Below are positions 46,871 to 59,031 of a DNA stretch of 64,000 nucleotides, in pieces. Origin of the DNA: Halichondria panicea. Taxonomy: Eukaryota; Porifera; Demospongiae; Suberitida; Halichondriidae. The DNA lies in contig NC_087377.1 of NCBI RefSeq assembly GCF_963675165.1, forward strand, positions 14,318,198 through 14,382,197, given 5' to 3'. Each line of letters starts with the position of its first letter. Position 1 is the first letter of the stretch. Below the pieces are notes generated by a model. It searched no databases, was not told where the DNA came from, and worked only from the letters and a program-made list of their open reading frames with translations. A program made the translations under genes and the position numbers.

Positions 46871-48589
46871 AAGATGTCTTTGTCGGCCTTGAATATTTAG
46901 CTTCAGTGATGGAGACCAAACTGAGAGGCCTTGACTCAGAGTTGTCTTCGCTCTTGTCATCTTGCATTGCTTTTCATCTCTTTAAAGCATTCCTTTTCTG
47001 TCGTTGTTTTGAATCTCTAGCAAAGCTTGTTCATTTCGAGATTTCTTGCATGGGGGAAGAACAGCAGGTGTTTCCTTTGTCATAATTATTATGTCTTCGT
47101 TTTAAATGTAGTGTGCAATTTTTTGAGAGCTTGACAATATTGGAAAAATGGGTATTGCTTGCTTGTATACTTGATAATAAGTTCAAAACAGGTGCTGGAG
47201 CCGTTAAGATAAAAATATCTTCATCAAGAAAACTTAAGTTTGGCTCTGGAACAATCTCAGTGTTTGCAATGATGGGGAAATATACGATAGCTCCAGTGGC
47301 GGGGAGGTAGGTGGGTTGGGAGGAGATGAGCTGTGGGGCAGGGAGGTAGGTGGGTTGGGAGGAGGAGATGAGCTGTGGGGCGGGGAGGTAGGTGGGTTGG
47401 GAGGAGGAGATGAGCTGTGGGGCGGGGAGGTATAGATGAGCTGGGAGGAGGAGATGAGCTGTGGGGCTACTAAGTATACATCCAGACCTCAAAAGACTGC
47501 ACTATATACATACAATCAAGTTCAAGACTGTTATATATCTGTGAGAGACCTGTTACAAGTGATAGTTTTTTTTGCTATAGCTGTTCCTTAATTAACTATC
47601 GTACTTAGTCAAACACTCTGTTAACATTTTCACATCCACTGTAAAGCAATATAATTTTGAAACAACAACATCCATCACAATAATTATTACAGTGCACGAA
47701 AAACAAAAACAATACAGTGCAAATAATTATTATGAAAAACAAAAACAGCAGTGGAAGATAACGAAAGCAGCCTAGATTCAATTTAGATCTACAACTAGCT
47801 ATAGCTATATATTCTGCAAGTGGAGATACTTTAATACGTATAATGATACCATGCACAAGTTGCACGTATCACACTGTATCATTTCATCGTAAGAGTCTGG
47901 GTGGAGACAATGGCAGTATAATTATAGTATTCACAATGCTGGAAAATCTCTTGTGCATGGCTACTCAGTTCTTTTGACTTCAAAAATCTTCTTCATCAAA
48001 ACAACGTACAAGGTGGTGCCTCATTTTGGGATGATGTCATCCAAATAATTGTCTCCTTGCAATTCGTGGTATGCAGTAGCCTCCTTCACTGGCCTTCATT
48101 CCACTTCCCTGAGTGAAGTGCGGGATCGAGGCTAGGTATGCAGCGGCAATAGCAAATAAACTACAGTTGTTGCTGCCACTGTTCTGCTGCTGAATAAAGC
48201 CCACAGACAGTCACAGTAACAACCCATTGTGTGCTTCTACATTTGGGCGAGATTTCAGCTCAGTACTTGGCTCCAGTTTATTAACCTTGCCACCTTGATT
48301 AGTTGATAATGATTTGAGGAGTTAGTTAAGATTGGTGTCAGCAATTGTCAGGTCTATCGTTGCTGCGAGCTGGCTGTTGAAGCTCTTTGCGGATGACCTT
48401 GCTCACATGATGCATGATCTCAATAGGGAGAAGGAGATACGGCATCTCAGCCAGCGCATCGTGGGGCCATAGGGTTGTTTCCACTTTTCTGATAATTGGG
48501 AGGCAAGTCTTTTAATAGAAAGTGGTTGCGATTGGGGCCAGTCCTCTGGTCAACGAAAACACGAGGGGGGAGAATGAGGAGTGTTCTAT
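46871..48589. other. Gene-poor stretch
   Basis: Contains the 42-bp minisatellite at 47297-47466 and AT-rich sequence with AATAATTATTA runs. 48104-48135 is a copy of the short AGTGAAGTGCGGGATCGAGG repeat also near 40205. No supported gene. Confidence 0.5.
47297..47466. repeat. 42-bp minisatellite, about four copies
   Basis: Unit GGTAGGTGGGTTGGGAGGAG plus GAGATGAGCTGTGGGGCGGGGA. The first copy is 39 bp and the last is degenerate. A reverse-complement scrap (CCCCACAGCTCATCTTCTCC) occurs at 50770-50795. The proline-rich frame read from it on the minus strand is an artefact. Confidence 0.9.
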
Positions 48590-49740
48590 CTCACGGACTT
48601 TTTGTTCGTATTGCCTTTTCTTTTCTTTTTCGTGGCTCCTGTATGTGGCGGACATGGAGCGCTTTTGGTTAGAGGGGGGGCAGGGGGTTGAATACCCTCA
48701 CATCTAGGTACGTTCTCAAGTTTCAAAGGTACTTCCCCAGAATCCGTCCACCACCACGTCAAGGCGGGCACCATCCTGTTTATTTGTTGAGGCGCCTTCA
48801 AAGGTTTCACTTGTCACTGGTTGTAGGGTGGGTTCTGTTGCGACATCGTGGCAGGTTTCTTTCAGCAGAGAGGCAGTGATATCTCTCAGTTCATTGTGCC
48901 TTATACTGGGGTAGCCTCCTCTGGGGCATGAGAGAGCGTGTTGAATGGAGAACGTCTGTCCACAAACACAGTGGGATGGTGTGTTTGCTGGGGGCCAACC
49001 ATACCTCAGGGCTATTGCGTCACGAAAGGCAGTTTTGTGTATAGGGTAAATTTGTGCTCTTCCAATGGTAAAGCAGATAGCCAGCTTGAGGCACCTTTCT
49101 CGCTCCCAAGGTCCATCGCTAGTTGTTGAGGTTGAGGCAGGGAATCTCTAACCATAATTGCAGATTGTTTTGCATGTTCACCTCTTTTCTCTCTGACAAT
49201 TATTTTTTCCTCCATTTGTTCCACAAGAGTGTCGTACGGGTACGTGATGTTCTTTGCTACTATAAGATCCACAAGGGGTTTTGTAATTGACTTAGACATA
49301 ATAAACTGTTCTCCGGCTGTTGCGGCAGGGTCAGGGAGGTTTAACCCACCAAGTCTTGTTAGTAATGCGAACAATTGTCTTTCTGTGTCGTTGGGGGCTT
49401 CTCTTCCAGTGAGTTTTGGGATTAGGTGACACCTGACGGTTTGCTCTAGGGGGTTTAAAAGCATGATATGTTTGGAGTTGTTCTAGTGAGGTACGCCCAT
49501 TTGCTGGTGAATCCATGTGTCATTGAGCATGTGGTTGGCTATCGGCAATTTCTGAAAGCTTCACAATTTCTTCACACCATACCTTCGCTTTTTTATTCAC
49601 AAAGTTTACGATAAATTCTGGTTTTCCAATGGGGGAGCCAAGCACTGTTGGACTGTCACGACAAAATCGGTCCGCTGCCAAATTTAGTTCACATGCACCA
49701 AAGATGGTCCGGCCGCCACGCTTGATTTGTGTAGCCAAAG
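48590..49740 (-). pseudogene. Retroelement pol-like fragment
   Basis: Minus strand, from 49740: GSPIGKPEFIVNFVNKKAKV and EIADSQPHAQ, then (49464-49012) LEQTVRCHLIPKLTG, ERQLFALLTRLGGLNLPDP, SWLSALPLEEHKFTLYTKL. After a frameshift comes the typical end with SLMPQRRLPQYK and VRVFNPLPPL (48960-48590). These blocks match the C-terminal region of a reverse-transcriptase polyprotein type common in invertebrate genomes. The part containing the RT active site is not visible. Several stops; dead. Element class not certain. Confidence 0.62.
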
Positions 49741-49814
49741 AGATGAAGATAATGCAGCTGCAGAGTGCTAGCTATATACAGTCAGAATAAGAAGCACAGA
49801 TTGACAGAGTAAGA

Positions 49815-50580
49815 TTGCTGAAGCCCATTGGACCAAGATGGAAGATATTGCAGCTGCAGAGTGTTCAGAATCATGTAGAAGCACAGAGTATGAGTGCTGA
49901 AGACAACCTGCTTGATGCAGTATATAATTACATAAATGAAGTCAGGTATCCAGTGGAAGCAAGTGCAGACAAGAAGAGATCAGTTAGAAGAAAGGCCAAG
50001 AAATTTGCTGTAGAGAATGGAAAGCTATTCTAATTGAAGAAAGGAAATTAGAATGTTTCAATGCACGTGTATCTACTTTATGCACAGAGTACAGTTGAGG
50101 TGAGATATATAAGAGTACAGTTGAGGTGAGATATATAAGAGATCGGAGTGAACAACTAAGAATTTTTCGAGCATCACATATCGAACCAACATGCAGTTGG
50201 TCACATGGGAATCAAAAGAACCTGTATCGTATCAATGAGAGGTTCGTATGGCATGGACTCATCCAAGGATGTAGAGGAAATCATATGGTGTGTGTTATAC
50301 TTATTACTGTTATCATAATGTTTATTGAGTAATACTTCAAAGGTGTCTGGATGTGACATTTGTCAACGGGTCAAGCAAAAGATGACAACCACGTCACCTG
50401 AACTGCACCCTGTTCGTGCATGTGAAAAGCCCTTTCTACCACATTAGCATAGATTTTGTTGGACCTATCACCCCGATCTCTGAGGATGGCTCTAGATATA
50501 ATTATACTGACCATTAGTGATTATTTTACAAAATGGGTTGAGGCAATCCCCACTCCTACGAACTGTGCAAGCTCTCCTAT
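49815..50580 (+). pseudogene. Gypsy/Ginger-type integrase fragment
   Basis: Plus strand: EVRYPVEASADKKRSVRRKA and KKFAVENGKLF (49930-50030). After a gap comes RYIRDRSEQLRIFRASHIEP (50127-50190), then the HMGIKRT-type zinc region in shifted frame, CDICQRVKQKMTTT with PELHPVR (50353-50420), and FVGPITPISEDGS with ISDYFTKWVEAIPTPTN (50450-50570). Order and motifs match an H2C2 zinc-binding domain followed by an integrase core. Stops and frameshifts throughout. Related to the integrase piece at 25955-26150. Confidence 0.78.
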
Positions 50581-51015
50581 TTAATGCCAATGGACATTAA
50601 AGCTCTCCTATATACCTGGGGAAATTGTTTAATGCACATGCATTATAAAAATGCCTCATAGTATATAGGAGAGATATAGTGCCGACGAGCATTAAAGCTC
50701 TCCTATATACTTGGGGCACTTTTTTCATTTAGTGACATTCTGTACGGAACCCCCACCTATACCTCCCCACCCCACAGCTCATCTTCTCCTCCCAGCTCAC
50801 GACCTCCCCGCCCTCGACCTCCGCTGAAATCTCTCAAAGTTAAATTTAGGGGGGGAGTCATTCGTGACTAGGAGTCAATGACAGGGGGAGTCATTTATTC
50901 CTAGGCATGAGTGACCGGGGGTCACTGGTAACTATAGGTATATAGGAGTGACCGGGAGTCATTATTTGGGGGAGTCATTCGCGCCTATATGACAACGGTA
51001 TACCATTGCTGTATT

Positions 51016-51194
51016 CTAGCCTCCTTCGCAGCCTCTCCTTTTTCTGTTCTTTGTCACAGAGGAGGAACAAAGAAAGAAAGAAGGAAACTTTGTCTCTTCC
51101 TTCTTTCTTTCTTTGTTCCTCCAATTAGTCCCATATTTTATCTTATTGAACTATGACAAAGAACAGAAAAAGGAGAGGCTGCGAAGGAGGCTAG
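51016..51194. repeat. Nested foldback: 41-bp outer and 26-bp inner perfect inverted repeats
   Basis: Outer arms 51016-51056 and 51154-51194 are exact reverse complements over 41 bases (starting CTAGCCTCCTTCGCAGCCTC). Inside, 51061-51086 pairs exactly with 51097-51122 (GGAGGAACAAAGAAAGAAAG...). The spacer between inner and outer right arms is AT-rich. Confidence 0.95.
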
Positions 51195-51895
51195 CAATTT
51201 AAGCTGTATTCACAACTATGTTGATAATAATTATCTCAGCAAGTTTGGACTAGATATCTAGTGTGAACAGCTTGCGTAAAAATTCAAAGGTAGCTCATTC
51301 TGAATAGTCTCTGTGGTTGGTGGAACTCATGGCTGCATATCTCCAGATGTGAAAGGAACCAGTGACTGCCTAAAGTATCAACTAGTGTATCTGATGCATG
51401 TGCATGCTTAGCAGCAAGCTAGAAGGCTTGAAGTCATTCATGATGTTTTCTATGCTATTGCCAAGTTGTGTATTTATGTCAAAGTTTGTGTAACTGCTTT
51501 GCAAATACCATTCATTTTTATGGCATTTACCTTGAATATGTTGTTATTCAGATTAATTGTTCACCAATTTTTAGCTTGCTACGTCGATGGTGAACAGCTT
51601 GCTCAAAAATTCGCAATCATTTAACACAACTATGCTTGTTTGACCCAAATTCATAATTTAAAGTGTTTATCGTATGTTAAACTGTCTTCTTATTACACAT
51701 TTCAACTTCTAGCTCTAAAAATCTTTATTTTTATCAGAAACAAAGTAAAACTGTTAAATTCTCCTTAATATATTCATGAGGCAACTTGTAGCACTTCCTG
51801 TCTTACAACATTTGGGGTCTTAGGGCAGACTGTTTATTATAAATGAATTTTTACCAATCAAGGAAGAAAGGAGGACTGAGTCTGAAAAGAACATT
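51195..51895. other. Upstream region of receptor C, no gene seen
   Basis: AT-rich sequence without supported features; presumably contains the C promoter. Confidence 0.4.
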
Positions 51896-52928
51896 ATGCC
51901 CATTGCATCCAAAATATTTATGCTTGCTGCTTTGCTCTGTTGCGCAGGTATGATAACTAAATGTGTATGCATGCTTGCATTTGTAGATTGGTTTTAATTT
52001 GTTCTCAGGCTCATCCACTGATGAAACTTTCAGGCCTATATTGACTAGTCGCTTAAACAACTCATCTCTCACATTGAATTGTTCAGTGAACTGTTCCTAC
52101 GCAAAAATTATTTGGAATATAGGAAATTCTAGATCTAATCGTAACAATATCTACAATATCAATGGAATTCAAAATTTTATTCAAACAAATACTACTAATC
52201 GGCGTTGCACCATGGATAATACAACACCACAAATATTTGAGCTAATAATTGACATTTCGATTCCAAACATAAGTTCAATTTTGCCAAGTATCACTTGTGT
52301 AGGTGTGCTAGGAAGGGACGACAATTTTGTCTTCAGTGCAAATACTGTTAATCTAGCGATATTACTCACTGAAAAAACAAGTAAGTGGTCAATTGTAAAT
52401 TAAATATCATTCCTAATACGATTGATTGTTGTTCTCCCCTATTTAGGTGTGAACCAAAGTGAAACATCTTGGCCTATATTGACGTTGTGTTTTTCACAAG
52501 TTTCAGGAAGAGGAGAGTGGGTGCCTAATCCTGCTGACCTACTTTGTGAAGAAGGTGTCTTATACAAGATAGCTTCTGACATGACATTATATAATAATTG
52601 TCTCCATGTACAAGCACCCATTACTAACGAATCAGTTCATATCAATACCTCTTGTGTATCAGAGAAAGATGGCGACTCTTTATCAATTGCTGAGATTACA
52701 GGAGTGAGTACAAGCATAACGTTCTTAATGGCAACACTCCTTGGATTCCTCGCTGGACTCGTTATGATGCACCTTTGCTCTCATAAGAAGGCAGTGTACT
52801 CCCCAGCAGTTGAAGGACAAGCTAACATAGAACCTATTGCACCAGCTAGTCCTGTTTATGAGGAGGTGTTACCTAAAGAAGAGATTGAACTCAATACTAA
52901 CCAGGCTTATGGACCAGTAAGAGTGTGA
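51896..52928 (+). CDS. Receptor C: Ig-like single-pass membrane protein, complete
   Basis: Three exons: 51896-51947, 52009-52380, 52447-52928; 301 codons plus stop, phase-1 GT-AG introns. Signal peptide MPIASKIFMLAALLCCAG. An Ig-like domain follows (SLTLNCSVNCSYAKIIWNIG to SITCVGVLGRDDNF), then a second Cys-bearing region (LTLCFSQ, DLLCEEGVLYK, NNCLHVQ, NTSCVSEK). One membrane segment (ITFLMATLLGFLAGLVMMHL), then HKK. The short tail holds SPVYEEVLPKEE and ends IELNTNQAYGPVRV. Rich in NxS/T sites. The head shows little resemblance to A or B beyond being Ig-like, but IELNTNQAY matches the A and B tail motif. Likely a surface receptor or adhesion protein; function unknown. Confidence 0.82.
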
Positions 52929-53465
52929 AAAACATGACTGTGTTAGTGTTCATGTTAAATTCCAATGTTATTTTTTTGATGAGCCAGATAGTATTCCATC
53001 CACTAGCTGGTGTGATCTGAATTGACTATTATCTCAATCACCTGTTTACAGTGCAATCATATACACTAAAACTTAATTGTTGCCACCAATTACATAAATT
53101 GTCATCAACTTTCAATAGCCAGAGATATCCCAATAGAAAACATGCATTGCTATGAGAGGGCTGGCTTTACATGTGATGCAGTTTTAGGATGATTTTTAAA
53201 CTAACATAGCATACTCACTCAATTGATGAATAACCAGATTTGACTATGCGAATCTTTGTTGCCAAAAAACTGTGTGCACTTTACTAACATTGATAAGCTA
53301 CTCAGGTTGCATATATATAGAAAAAAATGTATGAGATGATGAGCACTGTACATTTGAGAATTTACTTCGTTCTTCACAAATACTGGTAATTAAGGCAGTG
53401 TATACTGTTATAGTTATATTTTTATACTGTCAGTTATAGCCTATAAGCTGACAAAATTCTTAGGG
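52929..53465. other. Intergenic, no gene seen
   Basis: AT-rich 3' flank of receptor C. No repeats or frames of note. Confidence 0.4.
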
Positions 53466-53600
53466 CTAGTGTATACAAGTGTTTCTCTGACTGTTGAGGG
53501 AGGAGTGAGTCTGGTTGGTGAACACTGTCCTGAAACTGTCAGACTGTTGTCACGGAGTGGACCTCACCATTTTGACATGGTTATGCCGAACAGGGCCGTA
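53466..53600 (+). pseudogene. Plus-strand fragment of receptor B Ig exon
   Basis: Reads VSLTVEGGVSLVGEHCPETV, matching the first part of the B1 Ig exon, then degenerates (TTGTCACGGAGTGGACCTCAC against TTTTGTGAGGGAGTGGACCTCAC) and ends near 53600. Orientation is opposite to B1 and B2. Confidence 0.85.
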
Positions 53601-53989
53601 GCCACCAGTCCGGTTAGTCAGGTTTCAACCTAGCCTCGAGACCAGGCCGATTAAAATACGGTCTATTGCATGGGTTATAGTGCACATGTGCCAACTGAGG
53701 AAAACATTGAGAGGATGGGCACTAAGAATTAACTTAGTTATTCTTCTAATTTGTCAAATACTGGTAAGATTATTAACTAAGGTATTGAGAGGTTTGAAAG
53801 CATCATTTCTCAAGAGCGATAGACTATAATTATATGAATCTCCAATTATACATACGTGAGATATTTGAGCGTAAGTTCAAATGACCCTTCCCAACTACAA
53901 TCAGCTACAGTAGAGACTTTGAACACATTGGTGGTTTGTAAACCGTTCATTCAGTGGATCCTGTAGATCACTAAAAATACCGATCCCAA

Positions 53990-54270
53990 AATTTCTGATG
54001 AGATCACCTCTGCCCTAGGGTACCTAAATAGGCTCAATAATTTCTATTGGGATTTCAAACCTAAAAAAATTACTAGACACAAGGGTCACATCATACTAAC
54101 GTGCTTTGGATTTCGCAAAGAAACCTTGGGGACGCAACCACCTCAACTTTTTGTGGCACCCCCAAACATAACATTTTATCCCAAAGCAAAAGAGAGGCTG
54201 CAATGTCAACGGGTGGTACGTGGACTGGTCACCTATACCTAATGATGCACGAGCTGCCACCGTTTTATGC
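53990..54270 (+). pseudogene. AGC kinase fragment copy 3
   Basis: Matches the last kinase exon: DEITSALGYLNRL, FYWDFKPKK, GHIILTCFGFRKETLG, then PPNITFYP in a shifted frame. It keeps the YWD form of the catalytic loop also found at 60765. DFG reads CFG. No N-terminal exon nearby. Confidence 0.85.
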
Positions 54271-54577
54271 TTGAGATGTTGTTCTACTTTTAAGAATCAA
54301 TGTACTACAACTGCAGCCTTTAGTTCTTGGAGTTTATCAATTGTACCTTTTCGCCTTTTTTGCTGGTAATTTTTCACGCTATTTGGTGGTTTATCCGGCC
54401 AATCCTAGCATTTTACTGGTAGGGTGATGATTTGCTACAACAAATTCCCTATCATTCATCACTGAGAAATTAACTCTGAGGTTATCGCTATAGCTAACCC
54501 TAGCTGACATCTATAGCTACCAATTGAAACACGGGACAATGACAATTTCTATGAGCACTACAATAGCTTTGCTGGTT

Positions 54578-54709
54578 TCTCATGAGTACGTTATAGAATC
54601 AGGAGGTATACGGGAATAAGATAATAGCCACTTCAATCGGCAAGATCTTAATGCGTGTGTATGCTCGTTTTCTACGATATTATACTGCACACACAAACAG
54701 AATTGTTCC
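54578..54709 (+). pseudogene. Receptor A fragment (end of exon 4 to start of exon 5)
   Basis: GAGTACGTTATAGAATCAGG followed by an intron-like GGTATACGGG, the CACTTCAATCGGCAAGATCTT intron sequence seen at 37921 and 63121, and CAGAATTGTTCCAG. It stops abruptly where the duplicated segment starting GGAGTCCGGAAACC begins. Confidence 0.82.
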
Positions 54710-55456
54710 AGGGAGTCCGGAAACCTTAAAAGTGTGGAACCAAGGAAACCGAACCCCGGTTAAGGGGGGCTTTGCGCCCTCTTAAAATTCCTCCATACAC
54801 ATTTGGGCGAAGGGGCGCGCCAAACGGTGGGAGAAAAATTACTTTACTATACATGTGATGATTTAGCAACTTTGTGAGCTCTCGATCTGCATATGCCACA
54901 TCTAATGGATGCAGTGCAGGTCACGCATGTTTGACTATCGAGTCAATGGGGTTAGTTAAGGCCATCAAACAGACGTAGCACACAGGATGACTTTATGGGA
55001 AACTTGAAGAGGTAATACTATATATCACGTACACACCAGAACTCTGTTAATTTCCATTCAAGAGTATAAAGTTGAGTTGTATGTATTCGCATTGATAGAA
55101 ACATATATAATAATATTGCAGCTATAATAATACTTATTTTAAATTCTGTACTTGTGACACAATGTACTGTTTGCATGTGATGTCACTTCACTATAATTAG
55201 TGCATGTTTATCATAATTGGAACACTATAATTATATACACACACCTTGCTATTGAGACTATAATAGTATGCAGTATAATTATGATAATCAACTACGTTAC
55301 ATTGATTGTATGAGTGCATGAAGGATTGTATAATTGGAAGTGTGAGATATACACAATACTGTTACAAAATATCCGATAAGGTTCAACGTTGTGATACTGC
55401 ACTGAACTGACAAACTTGCATGTGCTAGATCTATACAATTATAAACGGGAGACTCT

Positions 55457-56998
55457 ATATTTGCAAGATTAAAGCAGTTAATGAACGTAATCGTACTCCA
55501 CTTTATTCTCTGGGTCAGTGGATACTCTTGCCAAACCATACGACTGATTCACTTCCATGTTCATCTTGCCTCTTCTATATAGCTCCACTTCTTTTCAAAA
55601 TTCCCACTTTATCGTAAGATAGGTTAGCTTTTAATCTCATTTCCTCATCTGGTCGAGAACGTTCCTTCTTTGGCTTTCCATAAGACTCGTTAGGAATTGA
55701 ACTTACACTCGACTTTGTATAAACACTACTGCCTATTATTGGATCATCGGCTTCACAATAAAAGTGAGTCAGGTCTTCATTTTGATGTGCTGCTTCTGGA
55801 TTCGATTAGACAACCTCCCGATCAATTTCCCTTGATTCTTGTATTCGTATTTCCGGTGCATCCACTCTCGGTTGCACTCTAGTCTCCGTTTCTCTTTTTA
55901 ATTTTATGATTAGTAATTTTTTCAGCACAATATAGAATGTACCAACTCCCGTGACGAAACCGAGTACCAAAGAGAATATGAATATATACAACAACAGTAG
56001 TTGCTACGGTCACTCCGATAGATACACCATTGGAACTGCTGTCTGTCACTGAAATTACAGCTGCTGATGTAAAGCTCATGCATTCATAGAACTCACCTAT
56101 AAAAAATATTATGTAGGACAGGATCACTTCTCCCCACGTTGTTAATAGCTTGGAGCTCCAACACGTAGTTACCATCTCCAGAAAGCGGGACAGTGAATGT
56201 GACGCTACACACCATTGTACATGCAGGTACCACTATTAGTAGTTGAGATGTGATGATAATCATTCCCAGTTAGGATGGCCTCATAGCGTATTTGTCGTCT
56301 AGAAACAGGGCACGCCACAACCCACGATAGACAATCATGCATGGATCAGATACGGTATAAATGTATAGCCCCTGGGCCAGTATTGCATGGTAAAAATGGT
56401 ATGGCTTACTGGTGGTTCCCATGAAACGGTCAGCATAACAGAAGCAGAAGATTTAAAGGATTTGGCAATATTGATTTGTTGAGGGTCTTCTGATAATGCA
56501 TGCATGTTGCCTTACCTGAACATCAATTGTGATTGTCTGGTGCGTTACCGGATCGCCGCATCTGATTTCATTAATGTGCTGCTCCTCAAGCTCTGAGATG
56601 TCGAGGGTAAGAGTTGAAGAAAAGTTTCCAAAATTCCGTTGATCACTCTGCAGAACTGAGCTCAACTCAACAGAAATAAAGGCTGGATTTGGTACAGTTT
56701 GAGTAGAAATCATACTGTCAGGATAGAATGAATGAATTTCTTCCTTAGTGACATTGTAACTCCAACGCAAACTAGTGAGGTCCACTCCCTCACAAAACAG
56801 TCTGACAGTTCCAGGACAGTGTTCACCAACCAGATCACTCCTCCCTCGACAGTCAGAGAAACACCTGCAACATGATTACATGCACTCAATGTTGCATAGC
56901 AAATCATGAAAACATGCAGGGATCTTACTAATTGCTCCGATTTGTCCAACAGTGAAACACAGTAAGACAATACTCATTACCAAGTGAAATACTGCCAT
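55457..56998 (-). pseudogene. Receptor B2, disabled copy of B1
   Basis: Same exon layout as B1 on the minus strand. Lesions: a 1-base deletion early in the Ig exon (GGAGTGATCTGG against GGAGTGAGTCTGG, about 56835); a 4-base TGCA insertion near the Ig/FN3 border (about 56500) that leads to a quick stop; a stop replacing Tyr in EVVYSNPE (about 55807); a 4-base TATA insertion in the tail (about 55578); and an early stop after EYDYV. The first exon, with its signal peptide, is intact. The protein is not expected to be made whole. Confidence 0.88.
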
Positions 56999-58639
56999 CC
57001 TATTAATATATATAATAGCTACTTGCAATTGAGGCAGAACAATAATGGCTATTACTATGATTCTTTTACTAAAAACAAATATACATCACTATAGCTATCT
57101 CGTAGTTCACGTGCAGTCTCTCATACTTCAATTCACATGTTGATGTGGATTAGATCTATTTGAAGACAAGGTTAATATCAGTTGCAAAACATTGCTTTCT
57201 ATGTACCTGGTTATAGTGTTCAGTTATAACTTCATATTATTTTCATAATCTGGATCACCTGGAGAGTATATAGGTCTTACGTTAGCTGCCCTTCAGATTT
57301 CAGTAGACAAAGTATAAGCCCTGATAAATAATGCTCGGAATAATCTGGAATGTAATAGCATGAACAGTATAAATTTGTCTTCTTTCTTCCTACAGTGGAT
57401 TGCAACCTTTCTCTTGTGAGATTTGATGCTTGAGGCAAGGCTTGCATGAGCATGAGGAACTTTGAAGACTTCAAATTAGATGATCTTGCTGTTATAAATA
57501 TTTGTATTTAGAGCCATTCTGCGCATGCTCAATAGTGTTTAAATGTGCGGTTAATTTTGCCTATTATTCAAGATGCTGCCTATCAAGTGCATGTATTAAT
57601 TAGCTCAGGCCTAGCATTGAGCGTGAACAAAAACTTAGCCAACAAGTTCGCTTGAATTCCATCGCTGAACGAAAAGGCACCCAAAAAACCTGATAATCGA
57701 GTAGTAATCACTGCATGTGTATACTTATGTAAATATAAGAAATCATGCATAAATTATATATAATAGTAGCTAAACTATTCAGGAATGTTGTGCAGACCTT
57801 ATAGCCGACAACGATTGGTCTTTTCCATTTTGCTAAGAGATTGTCCACTATATAGAAAAATCCGTTGCTGTTTTATAATTAACCACCACATATATACCCA
57901 CCACCTTTGGTTACCATGGAAATCTTTTTTTGGATCGTTCTCTACTTACACAATGGTATCAGCAGTATTACTTAGAAATTATTTTGTGATTGTAGCTATT
58001 ATGTATACCAATACTGAGGAGCAAATATTGCGTTTTTTACTCTCTAGACTAAAGGCACTGTAATTATCAGTGGAAATGGATGGCTTGGTCGACCTTGCCC
58101 ACAGAAAAAAAGGCGTTATATGATTATCGGGATGTTTGCAGGGACATTTTATACTGGGACAAAAAACCAGGGGAAAAAGCTGGGAATCTAATACTCTTCC
58201 ATAAACTCTGCTGTACTGGGTATGACCAGGAGCACTCCTGGTATATGACTATGTTAGAAATGTTGTGAACCTTTTTATAGACAAACTATTGTGAAAAGGT
58301 GATGACACTGCAAATAGTTGTGGCTCAGGTGCTGTTGCAGGAAAGTGACCGCCTAATACTAGTTGGGCGGAAGTCCTGCCACGGCAAAATCTGTCCCCCC
58401 TAAAATTAGTCTAGGGGGACCAATTTTGGCAGCAAAAGTGGTCCCCCTGGACTGGTCTTGATTGGATTGCCATAATTGGTCCTACCCTGCCTGAATGCTG
58501 TGAGGATGCAATCCTCTGAGCCTCCTTCTTTTGGACTGTAGATAGTGTCTCAACTGTCTATTTCAATTTTCATCAACAACACATGCATCGCGAGCCATCA
58601 GTAATATTAAAATCAGGCTAGTGTATACTCACAATAAAG

Positions 58640-59031
58640 TAGATGAATGTATCAGTTAGATCTATGCAGTAAATGAGGGCTTAGCCAACTGTAAATTACT
58701 TTTTGCAGTTTCTACAGTACCAGCGTTTATTGGTGTTTAGTACTTCTTCATCGATTTTCTCGCAAGTGTCGTGATACCACTGCACCATACCACCCTGTCA
58801 GACGCAGCTCCTGAATCTGTCAAACGACAGTGACAACATACATCGAACGACTCTGTTTTGCTGGGGCGACTAATAGCTCTTCTTGAGCGATTAATTGGAA
58901 AGTGGTCTAGTTGCCCGCTCTCAAGACACTGGATCAAGTGGTTTCTTATCTGTATCTGCATGGTTATAAACCACACTAGTAGGATTGATTGCGAGACATA
59001 AGGAAGTTGCAAAAGCCAAAGCAAACAGACA
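58640..59031 (-). pseudogene. Ulp1/PHD remnant, truncated copy
   Basis: Second copy of the 3' part of 46190-46510: MRNHLIQ-type block reads IRNHLIQCLESGQLDHFPIN, followed by CHCRLTDSG and the QWYHDTCEKIDEE/RWYCRNCKK segment. The upstream protease half is missing because the duplication ends here. Confidence 0.75.

Larger units (their letters stand above)
55417..59031. repeat. 3.6-kb segmental duplication, copy 2 (broken B2)
   Basis: Collinear with 42895-46506. The left flank 54712-55416 also matches 42175-42890. At 59031 the match breaks within the Ulp1-like remnant and the sequence continues into the kinase region. Confidence 0.9.

Noticed and set aside
47031-47492. Proline-rich minus-strand frame
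   Set aside because: Produced by the 42-bp minisatellite at 47297-47466; no splice or domain support.
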